DNA of 64,000 nucleotides from Nitrospina sp052156635 (lineage in GTDB: Bacteria > Nitrospinota > Nitrospinia > Nitrospinales > Nitrospinaceae): assembly GCF_052156635.1 (NCBI RefSeq), contig NZ_JBQKUO010000001.1, positions 124,001 to 188,000 of the forward strand. The letters run 5' to 3'. The position numbers were made by a program, and so were the translations under genes. Numbering within the stretch: the first letter of the stretch is position 1; each line of letters opens with the position of its first letter. Below the pieces are notes generated by a model. That model ran no database searches and had not been told where the DNA came from. It worked only from the letters and a program-made list of their open reading frames with translations. Positions 1-7,799 of the stretch are shown in pieces.

Positions 1-307
1 TTTTGGCAGCGGCTCCAAAGTTCTCCGCGGCACGCCGCTCTTTTTCCTCAAAGTCTGTTTTTTCGTCCAGACTGTGCGCCAGATAGAAGGCGATTTCGAT
101 GCCTTCCAACGCTTTCGGCAGGGTGGCGGGTTGGAGGAGGTCGCCCCGGACCAGTTCCACGTCGTGGAAGGAGGATTTCTTTTTCTCGACCCGGGACCGG
201 GTGAGGCAGCGAATGGAATGGTTTTTCTCACACAGGCGCGGGACCAGTCGACTGCCTACGTAACCCGTACCCCCGACCACCAGTATGCTTTCTCGACTGC
301 CCCCCAT
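1..307 (-). CDS. NAD(P)-binding epimerase/NmrA-like protein, 3' part missing
   Basis: Reading leftward from an ATG at 307, the first ~102 residues form a Rossmann N-terminus. A beta strand ILVVGGTGYVGSRL carries the GxxGxxG dinucleotide-binding loop, followed by an LVRGDL segment and an AFYLAHSL segment. These match the short-chain 'NAD(P)H-binding' proteins (NmrA/YbjT type, often fused to DUF2867). Family members are usually 280-480 residues, so most of the gene lies beyond the left edge. A G-rich stretch just before the ATG can serve as ribosome binding site. The substrate cannot be told; complex-I-associated and nucleoside-sugar epimerase-like roles are both known for this fold. Confidence 0.8.
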   Translation of the reverse strand, partial: MGGSRESILVVGGTGYVGSRLVPRLCEKNHSIRCLTRSRVEKKKSSFHDVELVRGDLLQPATLPKALEGIEIAFYLAHSLDEKTDFEEKERRAAENFGAAAK

Positions 308-505
308 GTTTTCCCCCCAGACCCAATAATGTCTAAAGTTTAAACCAATTGATTGATTTTGAGGAAGGAATTAGCAATCATCACTCCACATTTTCGGGCA
401 CTCAACTCCCACCTAAATTAAGGTGAGAAGTTACCCGGATGATCCCACAAATCCATCCTCCATCAACCTTCCCTCTTTGCAAATCTGATTTTCGTACCGG
501 TGGTT

Positions 506-1012
506 TTAAAGCGTCCCCACCTTCATCGACGTGGGTTCCAATGGAAGGCTGGTTTGAATCCATTCAGGCGGAGTTCTCCGGGTCCATTTAAAAAGATTGC
601 GTTTTTCCGCACAGTAAAAGTTTCTGTACGCCTTAACAGCATTCTTATGTTTATAACTGTCCGGCATGGCCTGGGCAAACGGGGTGAGACCGACATCGGC
701 AATCGGGGGCAGGGGCAACGATGCAATGAGGTCCCACGAACGATGATTGGTCTTCTTGTCGAAACGGAAACGGTACTCCCGGTTCAGGGCTTCCGCCAGC
801 TGACGCAGCCAGCGCCAGTTCGCAAGCGATGCACGGGTCCAGAGAGTGCAGGGATGGTTGAGATGGACGACCCGGTAACCGAGGAACACCCCATTCACCC
901 GAAGGGCGGTGCTCAGCATCTGGGCGGACTCGAGGATCATCTTCCCTACGTGCCGATCGCAGTGATACCGGGCGCATCGGTCGAAATCCCGGTCCAGGAT
1001 GAAAATGTTCAT
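506..1012 (-). CDS. Conserved phage-type protein (MNIF-LD...HCD-H-KM family)
   Basis: 168 residues starting at an ATG preceded by GGGAGG; a longer frame to 1033 exists but lacks a ribosome binding site. The N-terminus MNIFILDRDFDRCARYHCDR, then HVGKMILESAQML, YRVVHLNHPCTLW and TPFAQAMPDSYKH, belongs to a family I recognise from tailed phages and scattered bacterial genomes. There it is usually annotated hypothetical and occasionally compared with DNA-repair glycosylases. Conserved His/Cys/Asp residues in the first 30 positions suggest an active site. Its activity is not established to my knowledge. It lies 23 bp downstream of the Sel1-repeat gene in the same direction. Confidence 0.75.
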   Translation of the reverse strand: MNIFILDRDFDRCARYHCDRHVGKMILESAQMLSTALRVNGVFLGYRVVHLNHPCTLWTRASLANWRWLRQLAEALNREYRFRFDKKTNHRSWDLIASLPLPPIADVGLTPFAQAMPDSYKHKNAVKAYRNFYCAEKRNLFKWTRRTPPEWIQTSLPLEPTSMKVGTL

Positions 1013-1035
1013 GATCCTCCCGCCCTTGCGCAATA

Positions 1036-1656
1036 TTAGTAACGCGATTCGAACCGATTCACCCAGTCCTGGACGCTTTGCTTTGCAAGCAAAAGTTCAT
1101 CCTCGCTCAAATTGAACAGAAGGCCCAGAACATCCACACCGACCGGCTGGATGCCGTTGCGGGCGGCAAGCGCCAGCCAGACATACGCTTGAACCGGATC
1201 GGCGGCATCGTGGGTGACGTCCGCATACCAGGTTCCCAGGCGGTACTGGGCGTCGGGGTAATCCTGCTCCGCGGCTTTCCGGTACCAGGCGGCGGCGATT
1301 TCCAGGTCGCGGTCCACTCCCAGCCCTTTACGATACAGCTCTGCCAGAAAATACTGCGCACCGACGTCTCCCTGCAGAGCACTGGCAAGAAACCACTTCG
1401 CCGCTTTCTTTGTATCAAGGGGCACGCCCTGGCCATTGAGATAAAGAATCCCAAGCTGATACTGGGCATCGGCGTTTCCGGCCCACGCCAGGGGCATCCA
1501 ATGCTGAAAAGCTGAATTGAAATCGTGACGCAGGTAAGCCTTGTATCCCAAAAGATACCCGTCAACGGGTGAAAAAGCCCATGCCCCGGTGACGCTGTTT
1601 CCTCCGAGCCACAACCACATCAACATTCCAATCATTGCGTTTCTTTTCTTATCCAT
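1036..1656 (-). CDS. Sel1-repeat (TPR-like) exported protein
   Basis: 206 residues from an ATG placed a few bases after AGGAGG; the longer frame to 1731 would overlap the upstream lipoprotein gene. An N-terminal basic/hydrophobic stretch ending near AWA looks like a signal peptide. At least three Sel1-like repeats follow, seen as ADAQYQLGILYLNGQGV, GAQYFLAELYRKGLGV and PDAQYRLGTWYAD, then a helical tail. Sel1 repeats form alpha-solenoids that scaffold protein complexes. The gene is near the end of a leftward series with a cytochrome c and an FGE-fold protein, so a periplasmic assembly or docking role is possible, but this is inference. Confidence 0.85.
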   Translation of the reverse strand: MDKKRNAMIGMLMWLWLGGNSVTGAWAFSPVDGYLLGYKAYLRHDFNSAFQHWMPLAWAGNADAQYQLGILYLNGQGVPLDTKKAAKWFLASALQGDVGAQYFLAELYRKGLGVDRDLEIAAAWYRKAAEQDYPDAQYRLGTWYADVTHDAADPVQAYVWLALAARNGIQPVGVDVLGLLFNLSEDELLLAKQSVQDWVNRFESRY

Positions 1657-1697
1657 ACCCACCTCCTGCATTTTTTTCGAGGTTGGCTTGTTCCGAT

Positions 1698-1964
1698 TCA
1701 TTTCAGAACCCAGTTGTGGTCGAGCATGCACCGATGAAACTCTTCGCCTTTCCAGATAAGCCGCTGGCCCGCACCGGAGCTCCCCTCAATCGGTTTTGGT
1801 TTTTGATACGCCATCTGATAACAAAGCTCGAAATGCCGGTCAAACACCTGCTCTCCCTGCCCGGTCTGGTCCCGATAGGCCTGATAATCCTTTGCGGGAC
1901 CGCAAGACGCCAGGGTCAGCGCACATCCAAGTAACAAAATCATTGGCACAATTGAATTGTTCAT
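1698..1964 (-). CDS. Small lipoprotein of unknown function
   Basis: 88 residues. The start is the ATG after GGAGGGTG, which gives a clean lipoprotein signal MNNSIVPMILLLGCALTLASC with lipobox LASC. The mature part is short and polar and contains two further cysteines (FELCYQMAYQ and HRCMLDHN) that could form a disulfide in the periplasm. No family recognised. It sits 29 bp after the WEGFRG-module gene and 41 bp before the Sel1 gene, so it is probably co-transcribed with both. Confidence 0.75.
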   Translation of the reverse strand: MNNSIVPMILLLGCALTLASCGPAKDYQAYRDQTGQGEQVFDRHFELCYQMAYQKPKPIEGSSGAGQRLIWKGEEFHRCMLDHNWVLK

Positions 1965-1993
1965 GACCCGCACCCTCCAGCTTACTTTTAATT

Positions 1994-2377
1994 TCATTCT
2001 CCGTAGGGCACCCGGGGACTCCATCCCCGAAACCCTTCCCATGGTTCGACCTCGTCCGTATTCGCTGGTTTTTCTTTTTCTTTCAAATCCGGTTCTTTTT
2101 TCGACTGGCTGGTTTCGGAATGCACTCCCTCCACCTGCGGCATGGACAAGGTGCCCTCTTGTCTAACCTGGCCGGAATCCGGTCCCTGTCCATAAGGAAC
2201 CCGCGGGCTGAATCCGCGAAACCCTTCCCACGATTCAACGTCATCTTCCACTTCCACCTCTTTAGCCTGTGCCACCTGGACGGTGTCAGCGGGAAAAGCC
2301 CTGCTTGGGCCCATAACCCATGCCATCAACCCGACCATCAAAATCACAACCCATAATATTTTTTCACTCGGTTCCAT
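1994..2377 (-). CDS. Membrane-anchored protein with duplicated WEGFRG-SPRVPYG module
   Basis: 127 residues starting at an ATG after AAAAGGGGG. Residues ~6-30 are one hydrophobic segment (uncleaved anchor or signal peptide, with an AFPADT region after it). The rest is charged and probably disordered, framed by two nearly identical modules, SWEGFRGFSPRVPYGQ at ~48-63 and PWEGFRGWSPRVPYGE at the very C-terminus, separated by a Lys/Glu-rich linker. I recognise no family. Duplicated short linear modules on a disordered linker suggest a tether that binds a partner twice. Its place directly after the cytochrome c gene suggests a periplasmic redox or assembly partner. Confidence 0.75.
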   Translation of the reverse strand: MEPSEKILWVVILMVGLMAWVMGPSRAFPADTVQVAQAKEVEVEDDVESWEGFRGFSPRVPYGQGPDSGQVRQEGTLSMPQVEGVHSETSQSKKEPDLKEKEKPANTDEVEPWEGFRGWSPRVPYGE

Positions 2378-2403
2378 GGTGCCCCCTTTTAAATAGGATG
2401 GAT

Positions 2404-2883
2404 TCATTCCGGCACCTCATTTTTTTCAACCGAAAGTGAACGAATGTAATGGATTATTTGCCAGATTCTTTCATCCGACAGGTGCGAATAAGCAGGCATC
2501 GACGTGCCTTTCGACCCGTTCTTGATGATCCAGAACAACTGCCCGTCGGAAATGGTATCCATTGTCATTCTGCAGGTGAAGTTGCGTGGTTTCGGATCCA
2601 TGTTCGGGGCCATGGCGCCCATTCCATTCCCCTTCATTCCGTGACACTGCTTGCAGGCAAGGGGTTTCGCTTTGATCAACGCCAGTACCTTGCCTCGCTT
2701 CAGGTGGCGCGGTTCTTTACGAAGGGGGTTTTTTCTTTTCAAAAACTCTCCCGGCGCAGAGAGGGTCTTTCTGACCTGCGGGCAGATTCCCGTCTCAGGT
2801 ACATTCTCCGCCTGCACGTCTCCCCGACCCAGAACCAGCAGGGAACCGATGACCAGTATCGTGAGCATCCCATTTCTATTCAT
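2404..2883 (-). CDS. Periplasmic monohaem cytochrome c
   Basis: 159 residues from an ATG after a GGGGGGC run. A signal peptide (residues ~1-25, ending VQAEN) exports it. A single haem c attachment motif CKQCH lies at about residue 78, in CKQCHGMKGNGMG, and a probable axial methionine lies in GTSMPAYSHL near residue 128. The domain ends IWQIIHYIRSL, the usual C-terminal helix of class I cytochromes c. The role is electron transfer in the periplasm. It lies 14 bp downstream of the FGE-fold gene and 26 bp upstream of the WEGFRG-module gene. An acceptor or donor for nitrite oxidation is possible but unproven. Confidence 0.9.
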   Translation of the reverse strand: MNRNGMLTILVIGSLLVLGRGDVQAENVPETGICPQVRKTLSAPGEFLKRKNPLRKEPRHLKRGKVLALIKAKPLACKQCHGMKGNGMGAMAPNMDPKPRNFTCRMTMDTISDGQLFWIIKNGSKGTSMPAYSHLSDERIWQIIHYIRSLSVEKNEVPE

Positions 2884-2897
2884 GGCAACGCCCCCCT

Positions 2898-3971
2898 TCA
2901 CAATCTGTTCGCAATCATTTTCTGGAGACTCAGGTATTCCTGGTTATCCGGCTCCAGTTTCAAGGCTTTTCGAATCGCTTCATGCGCCCGTTGGAATTTT
3001 TCCGCTCCCAGATGGATCAGAGCATCCATGTAATGCATACGCGATTCCATTGCGGGCTCTTCCTCAAAGTCACGGGCGCAACGGAAACCCAGGCCCACGC
3101 CGTAGGAATTGTTCATCGGGTCGTTCCAGAAACGATGTGTGGTGGTGATGCTTTGCGCCGGAGCAAACCAGGAGCCGCCGCGGATGACTTTCTTTTTACC
3201 GGTGCCCACGGCCTGACCAGGAGGCAAATTGCCTGCAGTGCCCTGGATCGGATCAAAGTCGGGACCTTTCGGGTTTCTCACTTTTTGGGAAGTCTTGTAG
3301 TAGTTGGGGTCGTACCAGTCCTGCACCCATTCGAAAACGTTTCCCGCCATGTTGTACGCGCCGTAATAACTTTTACCCTCCGGATGCGAGTCCACCGGCT
3401 GGGTGATGTACGTTTCGCCCCTTTTGCCTCGGGCGAAATTGGCCTTGCTGTAATCGAGTGCGTTGCCCCAGGGATAGAGGAAACCCGCCGGACCGCGGGC
3501 GGCCTTTTCCCACTCCGCCTCGGTCGGCAAACGTTTGTTGGCCCAGTGGCAATACGCGTTGGCGTCGAACCAGTTCACGCCGGTCACCGGGTAATTGGGT
3601 TTGTTCAGTTCATGGTGATCCCAGTAAGCCGGAGCCGGGTAATCCGTGGCCATGATGAATTCGGTGTACTGTGCGTTGGACACCTCGAAGATATCGATGT
3701 AATAGGAATCGAGGTAAATCATGCGCGCCGGCCCTTCATCCCCAAACGCTTCTTTCGACATGGGTGTGGCGGCGGTCGAACCCGAACCTTCTTTCAGGAG
3801 ACGGGCCTTGTCGGCATCCATGCCGCGGACAAAACCGCTTGCATTTACCAGCACCATGTTTTCGGGTGGGGGGGATTCGGCAAAAGCCGCGCCTGGCGCG
3901 TACAGCATGGAAACGACCGCGCAGAGCTTCAGAAGAAACCTGGAACCGGATTTGACGGATGATGAAACCAT
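2898..3971 (-). CDS. Exported FGE/SUMF1-fold protein, catalytic cysteines absent, with C-terminal TPR-like tail
   Basis: 357 residues with a signal peptide (1-31, ...GAAFAES) and a ribosome binding site GGAAGG. Residues ~35-300 carry the formylglycine-generating-enzyme-sulfatase fold: NMVLVNASGFVRGM, FEVSNAQYTEF, PVTGVNWFDANAYCHWAN, KRLPTEAEWEKAARG, YNMAGNVFEWVQDWYD, KKVIRGGSWF and GLGFRCARD. In true FGEs two cysteines follow the GGS motif; here that stretch reads GGSWFAPAQSITTTHRF with none, so sulfatase activation is unlikely. The last ~55 residues resemble a TPR hairpin (FQRAHEAIRKALKLEPDN). It heads the leftward series with a cytochrome c. A periplasmic structural or maturation role is inferred. 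Confidence 0.88.
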   Translation of the reverse strand: MVSSSVKSGSRFLLKLCAVVSMLYAPGAAFAESPPPENMVLVNASGFVRGMDADKARLLKEGSGSTAATPMSKEAFGDEGPARMIYLDSYYIDIFEVSNAQYTEFIMATDYPAPAYWDHHELNKPNYPVTGVNWFDANAYCHWANKRLPTEAEWEKAARGPAGFLYPWGNALDYSKANFARGKRGETYITQPVDSHPEGKSYYGAYNMAGNVFEWVQDWYDPNYYKTSQKVRNPKGPDFDPIQGTAGNLPPGQAVGTGKKKVIRGGSWFAPAQSITTTHRFWNDPMNNSYGVGLGFRCARDFEEEPAMESRMHYMDALIHLGAEKFQRAHEAIRKALKLEPDNQEYLSLQKMIANRL

Positions 3972-4252
3972 TCAGCGCCTTCCTTTCTCGAAACGAATTC
4001 TTAAAGGAATAACTCCCCTCGCGGATTTGCCGGGGTGGCTCGAATCTCGCGAGGTCGGAAGAGCCGAAGGATAAGGGGAGCGGCGCTAAGAAGAGGACGA
4101 GCCCGGTTAAGGGCGCCCAACAAAGGTTGGGTTATTTATTAAGGAAAGAATACGCCTTATTTCTATTGTTTGTCAAATGTTTTTAAATAATTTTAAGAAA
4201 AGATTAATAATTATAATTATAGCAATTAAATCAATTAGTTATATTAAGGTTA
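3972..4252. other. AT-rich leader/promoter region upstream of the FGE-cytochrome series
   Basis: No gene is seen. The part near 4135-4250 is markedly AT-rich (TATAAT-like sequences around 4208-4225) and would suit a leftward promoter for the gene starting at 3971, although no well-spaced -35 box was found. A short hairpin CCCAAC-AAAG-GTTGGG at 4116-4131 lies inside the presumed leader and could act in transcription or RNA stability. Confidence 0.4.
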
Positions 4253-4485
4253 GACCCAAGTTCCAAAGATGGGGCTGGCAAAGTTTTTGCGTAGAAAATC
4301 ACGGCGACCCGGTCCACTGCTGCCTGTACCGGAACCTGGCAGGGTGAATCTGGACACCACAGGGAGGACCGGAACGAATTTTCGGAGCATGGGCTCCGGA
4401 CTGCGACGCGTTCACACCCAAGCGGTTCGACATCCATCACTTCGGGATGGGACTCAAGTTTTATTTCCGGGGCCGGCTAGATTGA
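4253..4485 (+). pseudogene. Possible gene relic: coding-like frame interrupted by TGA
   Basis: On the + strand one frame has coding character (GC-rich third positions, balanced residues). It reads ...KFQRWGWQSFCVENHGDP... up to LYRNLAG, hits TGA at 4345-4347, and continues in the same frame as IWTPQGGPERIFGAWAPDC... to ...FGMGLKFYFRGRLD and a TGA at 4483. No convincing start with ribosome binding site exists upstream. I do not recognise the family. The most economical reading is the 3' remnant of a lost gene with one nonsense mutation. A genuine TGA recoding event is less likely because the N-terminal part is missing. Confidence 0.3.
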
Positions 4486-4497
4486 AACTCCCTTTGA

Positions 4498-7400
4498 TCA
4501 TTCCGCTTGCCATCCGTCACTCACCCACAGCGCCGTCAGCGTGCGGTTTCCGCTGTCCTCTTCCACCTGCCCCTTCACGATGAACGGTCCCTTGTCGCGG
4601 AGCAGGTGACCGTACTTCCTGTAAACTTTCGGGAACAGGGTCACTTCAAAAATCCCCGTCGGGTCTTCCAGGCTGACGAACTTCATGAGTTCGCCTTTCG
4701 TCGTGCGCGTCGATTTGTACGTCACGAGCAACCCGATCATGGTCACGAACTTGCGGCGCGTGGTGGCGAGGTCTTTCGCCGGGATGAATCCTCTGGGCCA
4801 GGTCTTCTCGGTGACGCCGAACAGGGACATCGGGTGCGCCTTCACCATCAGTTCCAGCGTCTCCAGCTCCGCCAGGCCGCACGCCTGCGCGTCGTATTCC
4901 CGCAATGCCGGCACCGCCCAGCGCCTCCCGCCACGGGCCAGCGGCAACGGCTTCTGTGATCCGTTTTTCTTCCGGGGCAGGTTGCGGCACCACTTCATCA
5001 TCTCGCACAGCATGACCGGACGCGACGGCCCCAGCCCGTCCAGCGCGCCGCAGTAGATCAACGCGTCGAACTCCGGCTCCTCCAACGAAACCCGCTCCAT
5101 GAAATCGTGCAACGTGTCGAACCGCCGCACCTCCCGCGCGTGCAGGATGGACTCGATGCCGTCGCGGCTCAGTCCCTTCACCTGCATCAACCCCACGCGC
5201 ACCGCATCGACACGCTCGGCAGTAAAATGATATTGGCTGTGATTGACGTGCGGGGGAAGGATGTCGAGTCCCAGCCGCCGGGCTTCTTCCGTGTAGGCGC
5301 AGGCATCGTAGAAACCGCCTTCGTTCGAAAGCACCGCCGCCATGAACGCCGCCGGGTAGTGCGCTTTCAGGTACGCGGCACGGTACGACTCCAAGGCGAA
5401 CGACGCGCTGTGCGCCTTGCAGAACGAGTAGCCTGCGAAGCTTTCGATCTGCCGCCAGATTTCGAGTGCCGTGTCGTCCGCCACCCCGTTCCGCTTCGCG
5501 CCGGAGAGGAACCGTTCGCGATAGGTCTCCATGCGTTCCCAGTCGCGTTTCTTGCTCATGCACTTGCGCAGTCCCTCCGCCTCGCCCAGTCCCATGCCGG
5601 CGATGGCGTGCGCCACCTTGATGACGTCCTCCTGGTAAATCATGATACCGCAGGTCTCGGCGAGCACCGCCTCCAGCTTCGGGTGCAGGTACGTCACCGG
5701 CTCCCTGCCGTTGTGACGGCGGATGTACGCCTGCATCATGCCGCTGCTCGCCACGCCGGGACGGATGATGGAACTGGCGGCGGTGAGTTCCTCGAACGAA
5801 TCCACCCTGAGCTTCTGCAACAGGTTGCGCATGCTGGGCGACTCGATGTAGAAACAGCCGATGGTGTCGCCCCGCATGATGAGCGTGCGCGTTTTGTCGT
5901 CGGTCACGGGATCGATGCGGTCGAAGTCCGGCGCCGCACCATACCACTCCCGCACCCAGCGTACGGTATCGATCTCCACCGCCAGCCCCTTCTGCGAGAG
6001 CAGGTCGATCTTGAGCAGGCCGAGGTCTTCCACCGGGTACATGTCGAGTTGCGTCACCACGAATCCCTTCGGCGTGTTCTGCAACGGCACCAGGTCGGTG
6101 ATGCGTCCGGGGCTGACCACGATGCCGCCGCAGTGGATGGACAGGTGACGCGGCACGCCTTCCACCTTCGCCGCCTGCTCGATGACGCTCCTGTACGGTT
6201 CCTCATCCAGAGGCAGGTCGCGGCATTCCGGCACCGCGTCGCGCACGGCGTCGAGACGGTCCACGTGCGCCGAGTGCGGCAGGTTGCGGGTGAGTTTGTC
6301 GATGTCCACGGCGGCCAGGCCCAGCGCCTTGCCCACCTCGCGCAGCGTCGAGCGCCCGCGCATGTGGATGTGCGACGAGATGAGCGCGACGTGCTCCGAT
6401 CCATAACGGTCGAACACGTACTGGATCATTTCATCGCGGCGGTTCCACGGGAAATCGATGTCGATGTCCGGGAAGTCCGAGCGCTCGAGATTGAGGAAAC
6501 GTTCGAAGTACAGGTTGTGGCGGATGGGATCGACTTCCGTGATGCCCAGCACGCGGCACACCAGGCTGTTCGCCGCCGAACCGCGCCCCACGGTGAGGAT
6601 GCCCCGGCGATGCGCCTCCTCGACGATGTCCCACACCAGCAGGAAGTACGAAGCGAAGTCCATGCGTTCGATGATGCCGAGCTCGTATTCGAGGCGGTCG
6701 CGGACGGCGCGGGTGAGAGGGCGGTACCGGCGCCGCGCCTTCTGCCACGCCAGCTCGCGCAGGCGGCGGGCGTGGGTGATGCCTTCCGGCAGGGGGAACG
6801 GTGGATGCTGAAGCTGGCCGACGGGCAGGGTCACGTCGCACTGCTCCGCCACGCGCAGTGTGTTGTCGAGCGCCTGCGGGCAGTAGCGGAACAGGCGCTT
6901 CATCGCCTGCGGACTTTTGAACCACGCTTCGGGACTGGCGGTGCTTTCCGGCGGCAGCGCATCGAGCAGGCGGTTTTCGCGGATCGCCGTCACCAGCCGG
7001 TGCGTGTGCCCGTCCTCCGGTTTTAGAAAGAAGATGCGATTGGAAGCGACCAGCGGGATGCCGTGCCGGCGCGAAAACTCCCAGACGTCGATGTCATGAC
7101 GCGTGCCCGTGCGCCAGCGGATCCACTCGATACCGAGGTTGCCGCTCCCGCGCGCGCGGGCGACCGCATCGATCACGCCGAGGTCGGGACTCAGGATGAC
7201 GACCGCATCGCCGCAGTGCTGCAACCGCTCCGCCAGGGAGAAGTTCTTGTCGAGCTGGCGGTCGGTGACGACGCGGCAGACCTCGCCGTAACCCGCGAGG
7301 GTTTTCGCCAGCAGGACCGCGTGGGAACCGGTTGCGGGATCGGTCACCTCCGCGCCGAAAATGGGTCGAATGCCCGCCGCCTGCGCCGCTTTCTGAAACG

Positions 7401-7542
7401 CGACCGCGCCGTAAGTCCCGTTGGTGTCGGTGAGCGCCAGCGCCGGACACCCCATGCGCGCGGCGGTGCGGGCGAGGTCCTCGATCCACGCCGTGCCCTG
7501 CATGAAGGAATAGACACTGTGACAATTGAGCGGCACCCACAT
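4498..7542 (-). CDS. Error-prone DNA polymerase III alpha-like protein (DnaE2/ImuC type)
   Basis: 1014 residues from the ATG at 7542 (a TTG 10 codons earlier is less likely). Domains in order: PHP domain (LNCHSVYSFMQG..., ALALTDTNGTYG), the C-family polymerase palm with GRGSAANS at ~319-326 and the catalytic PDIDIDF at ~358-364, fingers with FCKAHSASFALESYRAAYLK, and a C-terminal OB-fold (KFVTMIGLLVTYKSTRTTKG). The GRGSAANS loop and ~1,000-residue length are typical of DnaE2/ImuC, which performs translesion synthesis with ImuA/ImuB after DNA damage, rather than of replicative DnaE (~1,150). No imuA, imuB or lexA neighbour is in the window. The upstream spacer shows no SOS box that I can recognise. 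Confidence 0.88.
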   Translation of the reverse strand: MWVPLNCHSVYSFMQGTAWIEDLARTAARMGCPALALTDTNGTYGAVAFQKAAQAAGIRPIFGAEVTDPATGSHAVLLAKTLAGYGEVCRVVTDRQLDKNFSLAERLQHCGDAVVILSPDLGVIDAVARARGSGNLGIEWIRWRTGTRHDIDVWEFSRRHGIPLVASNRIFFLKPEDGHTHRLVTAIRENRLLDALPPESTASPEAWFKSPQAMKRLFRYCPQALDNTLRVAEQCDVTLPVGQLQHPPFPLPEGITHARRLRELAWQKARRRYRPLTRAVRDRLEYELGIIERMDFASYFLLVWDIVEEAHRRGILTVGRGSAANSLVCRVLGITEVDPIRHNLYFERFLNLERSDFPDIDIDFPWNRRDEMIQYVFDRYGSEHVALISSHIHMRGRSTLREVGKALGLAAVDIDKLTRNLPHSAHVDRLDAVRDAVPECRDLPLDEEPYRSVIEQAAKVEGVPRHLSIHCGGIVVSPGRITDLVPLQNTPKGFVVTQLDMYPVEDLGLLKIDLLSQKGLAVEIDTVRWVREWYGAAPDFDRIDPVTDDKTRTLIMRGDTIGCFYIESPSMRNLLQKLRVDSFEELTAASSIIRPGVASSGMMQAYIRRHNGREPVTYLHPKLEAVLAETCGIMIYQEDVIKVAHAIAGMGLGEAEGLRKCMSKKRDWERMETYRERFLSGAKRNGVADDTALEIWRQIESFAGYSFCKAHSASFALESYRAAYLKAHYPAAFMAAVLSNEGGFYDACAYTEEARRLGLDILPPHVNHSQYHFTAERVDAVRVGLMQVKGLSRDGIESILHAREVRRFDTLHDFMERVSLEEPEFDALIYCGALDGLGPSRPVMLCEMMKWCRNLPRKKNGSQKPLPLARGGRRWAVPALREYDAQACGLAELETLELMVKAHPMSLFGVTEKTWPRGFIPAKDLATTRRKFVTMIGLLVTYKSTRTTKGELMKFVSLEDPTGIFEVTLFPKVYRKYGHLLRDKGPFIVKGQVEEDSGNRTLTALWVSDGWQAE

Positions 7543-7799
7543 AGGCGAAAACAAAGCGAAAGTTAACGGCAAAAAAATTTAAACGACTGATTTCGGTACC
7601 CTTACTCTACCCCCTCCTCCCACAACTTGTCAATCGGGCAGGCGCATCCTGGAATTTTTCGTATAGCAATGTAAAAGGCGGGTACGACGGGCGGAAATGG
7701 AATCTGCCCCGGAAAAGTCCCGGAGAGGTTTTTCCGTATTCAGTTCGGACATGGTATAAAGATGCCTGCCTGACCTGATTCAATTGACCCCTGATTTCC

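Noticed and set aside
1940..1965. Sigma-54-like TGGCAC...TTG sequence
   Set aside because: Lies within the lipoprotein coding region on the opposite strand and the spacing does not fit.
4231..4440. SRP-RNA-like or 5S-like fragments (CCAGGTTCCGG, CCCATCCCGAA) on the minus strand
   Set aside because: Only short matches; the tetraloop and flanking helices of SRP RNA and the rest of 5S rRNA are absent.
5107..7026. Long open frame of 639 codons on the + strand inside the polymerase gene
   Set aside because: Antisense shadow of a GC-rich gene; Arg/His/Val-rich composition without any domain.
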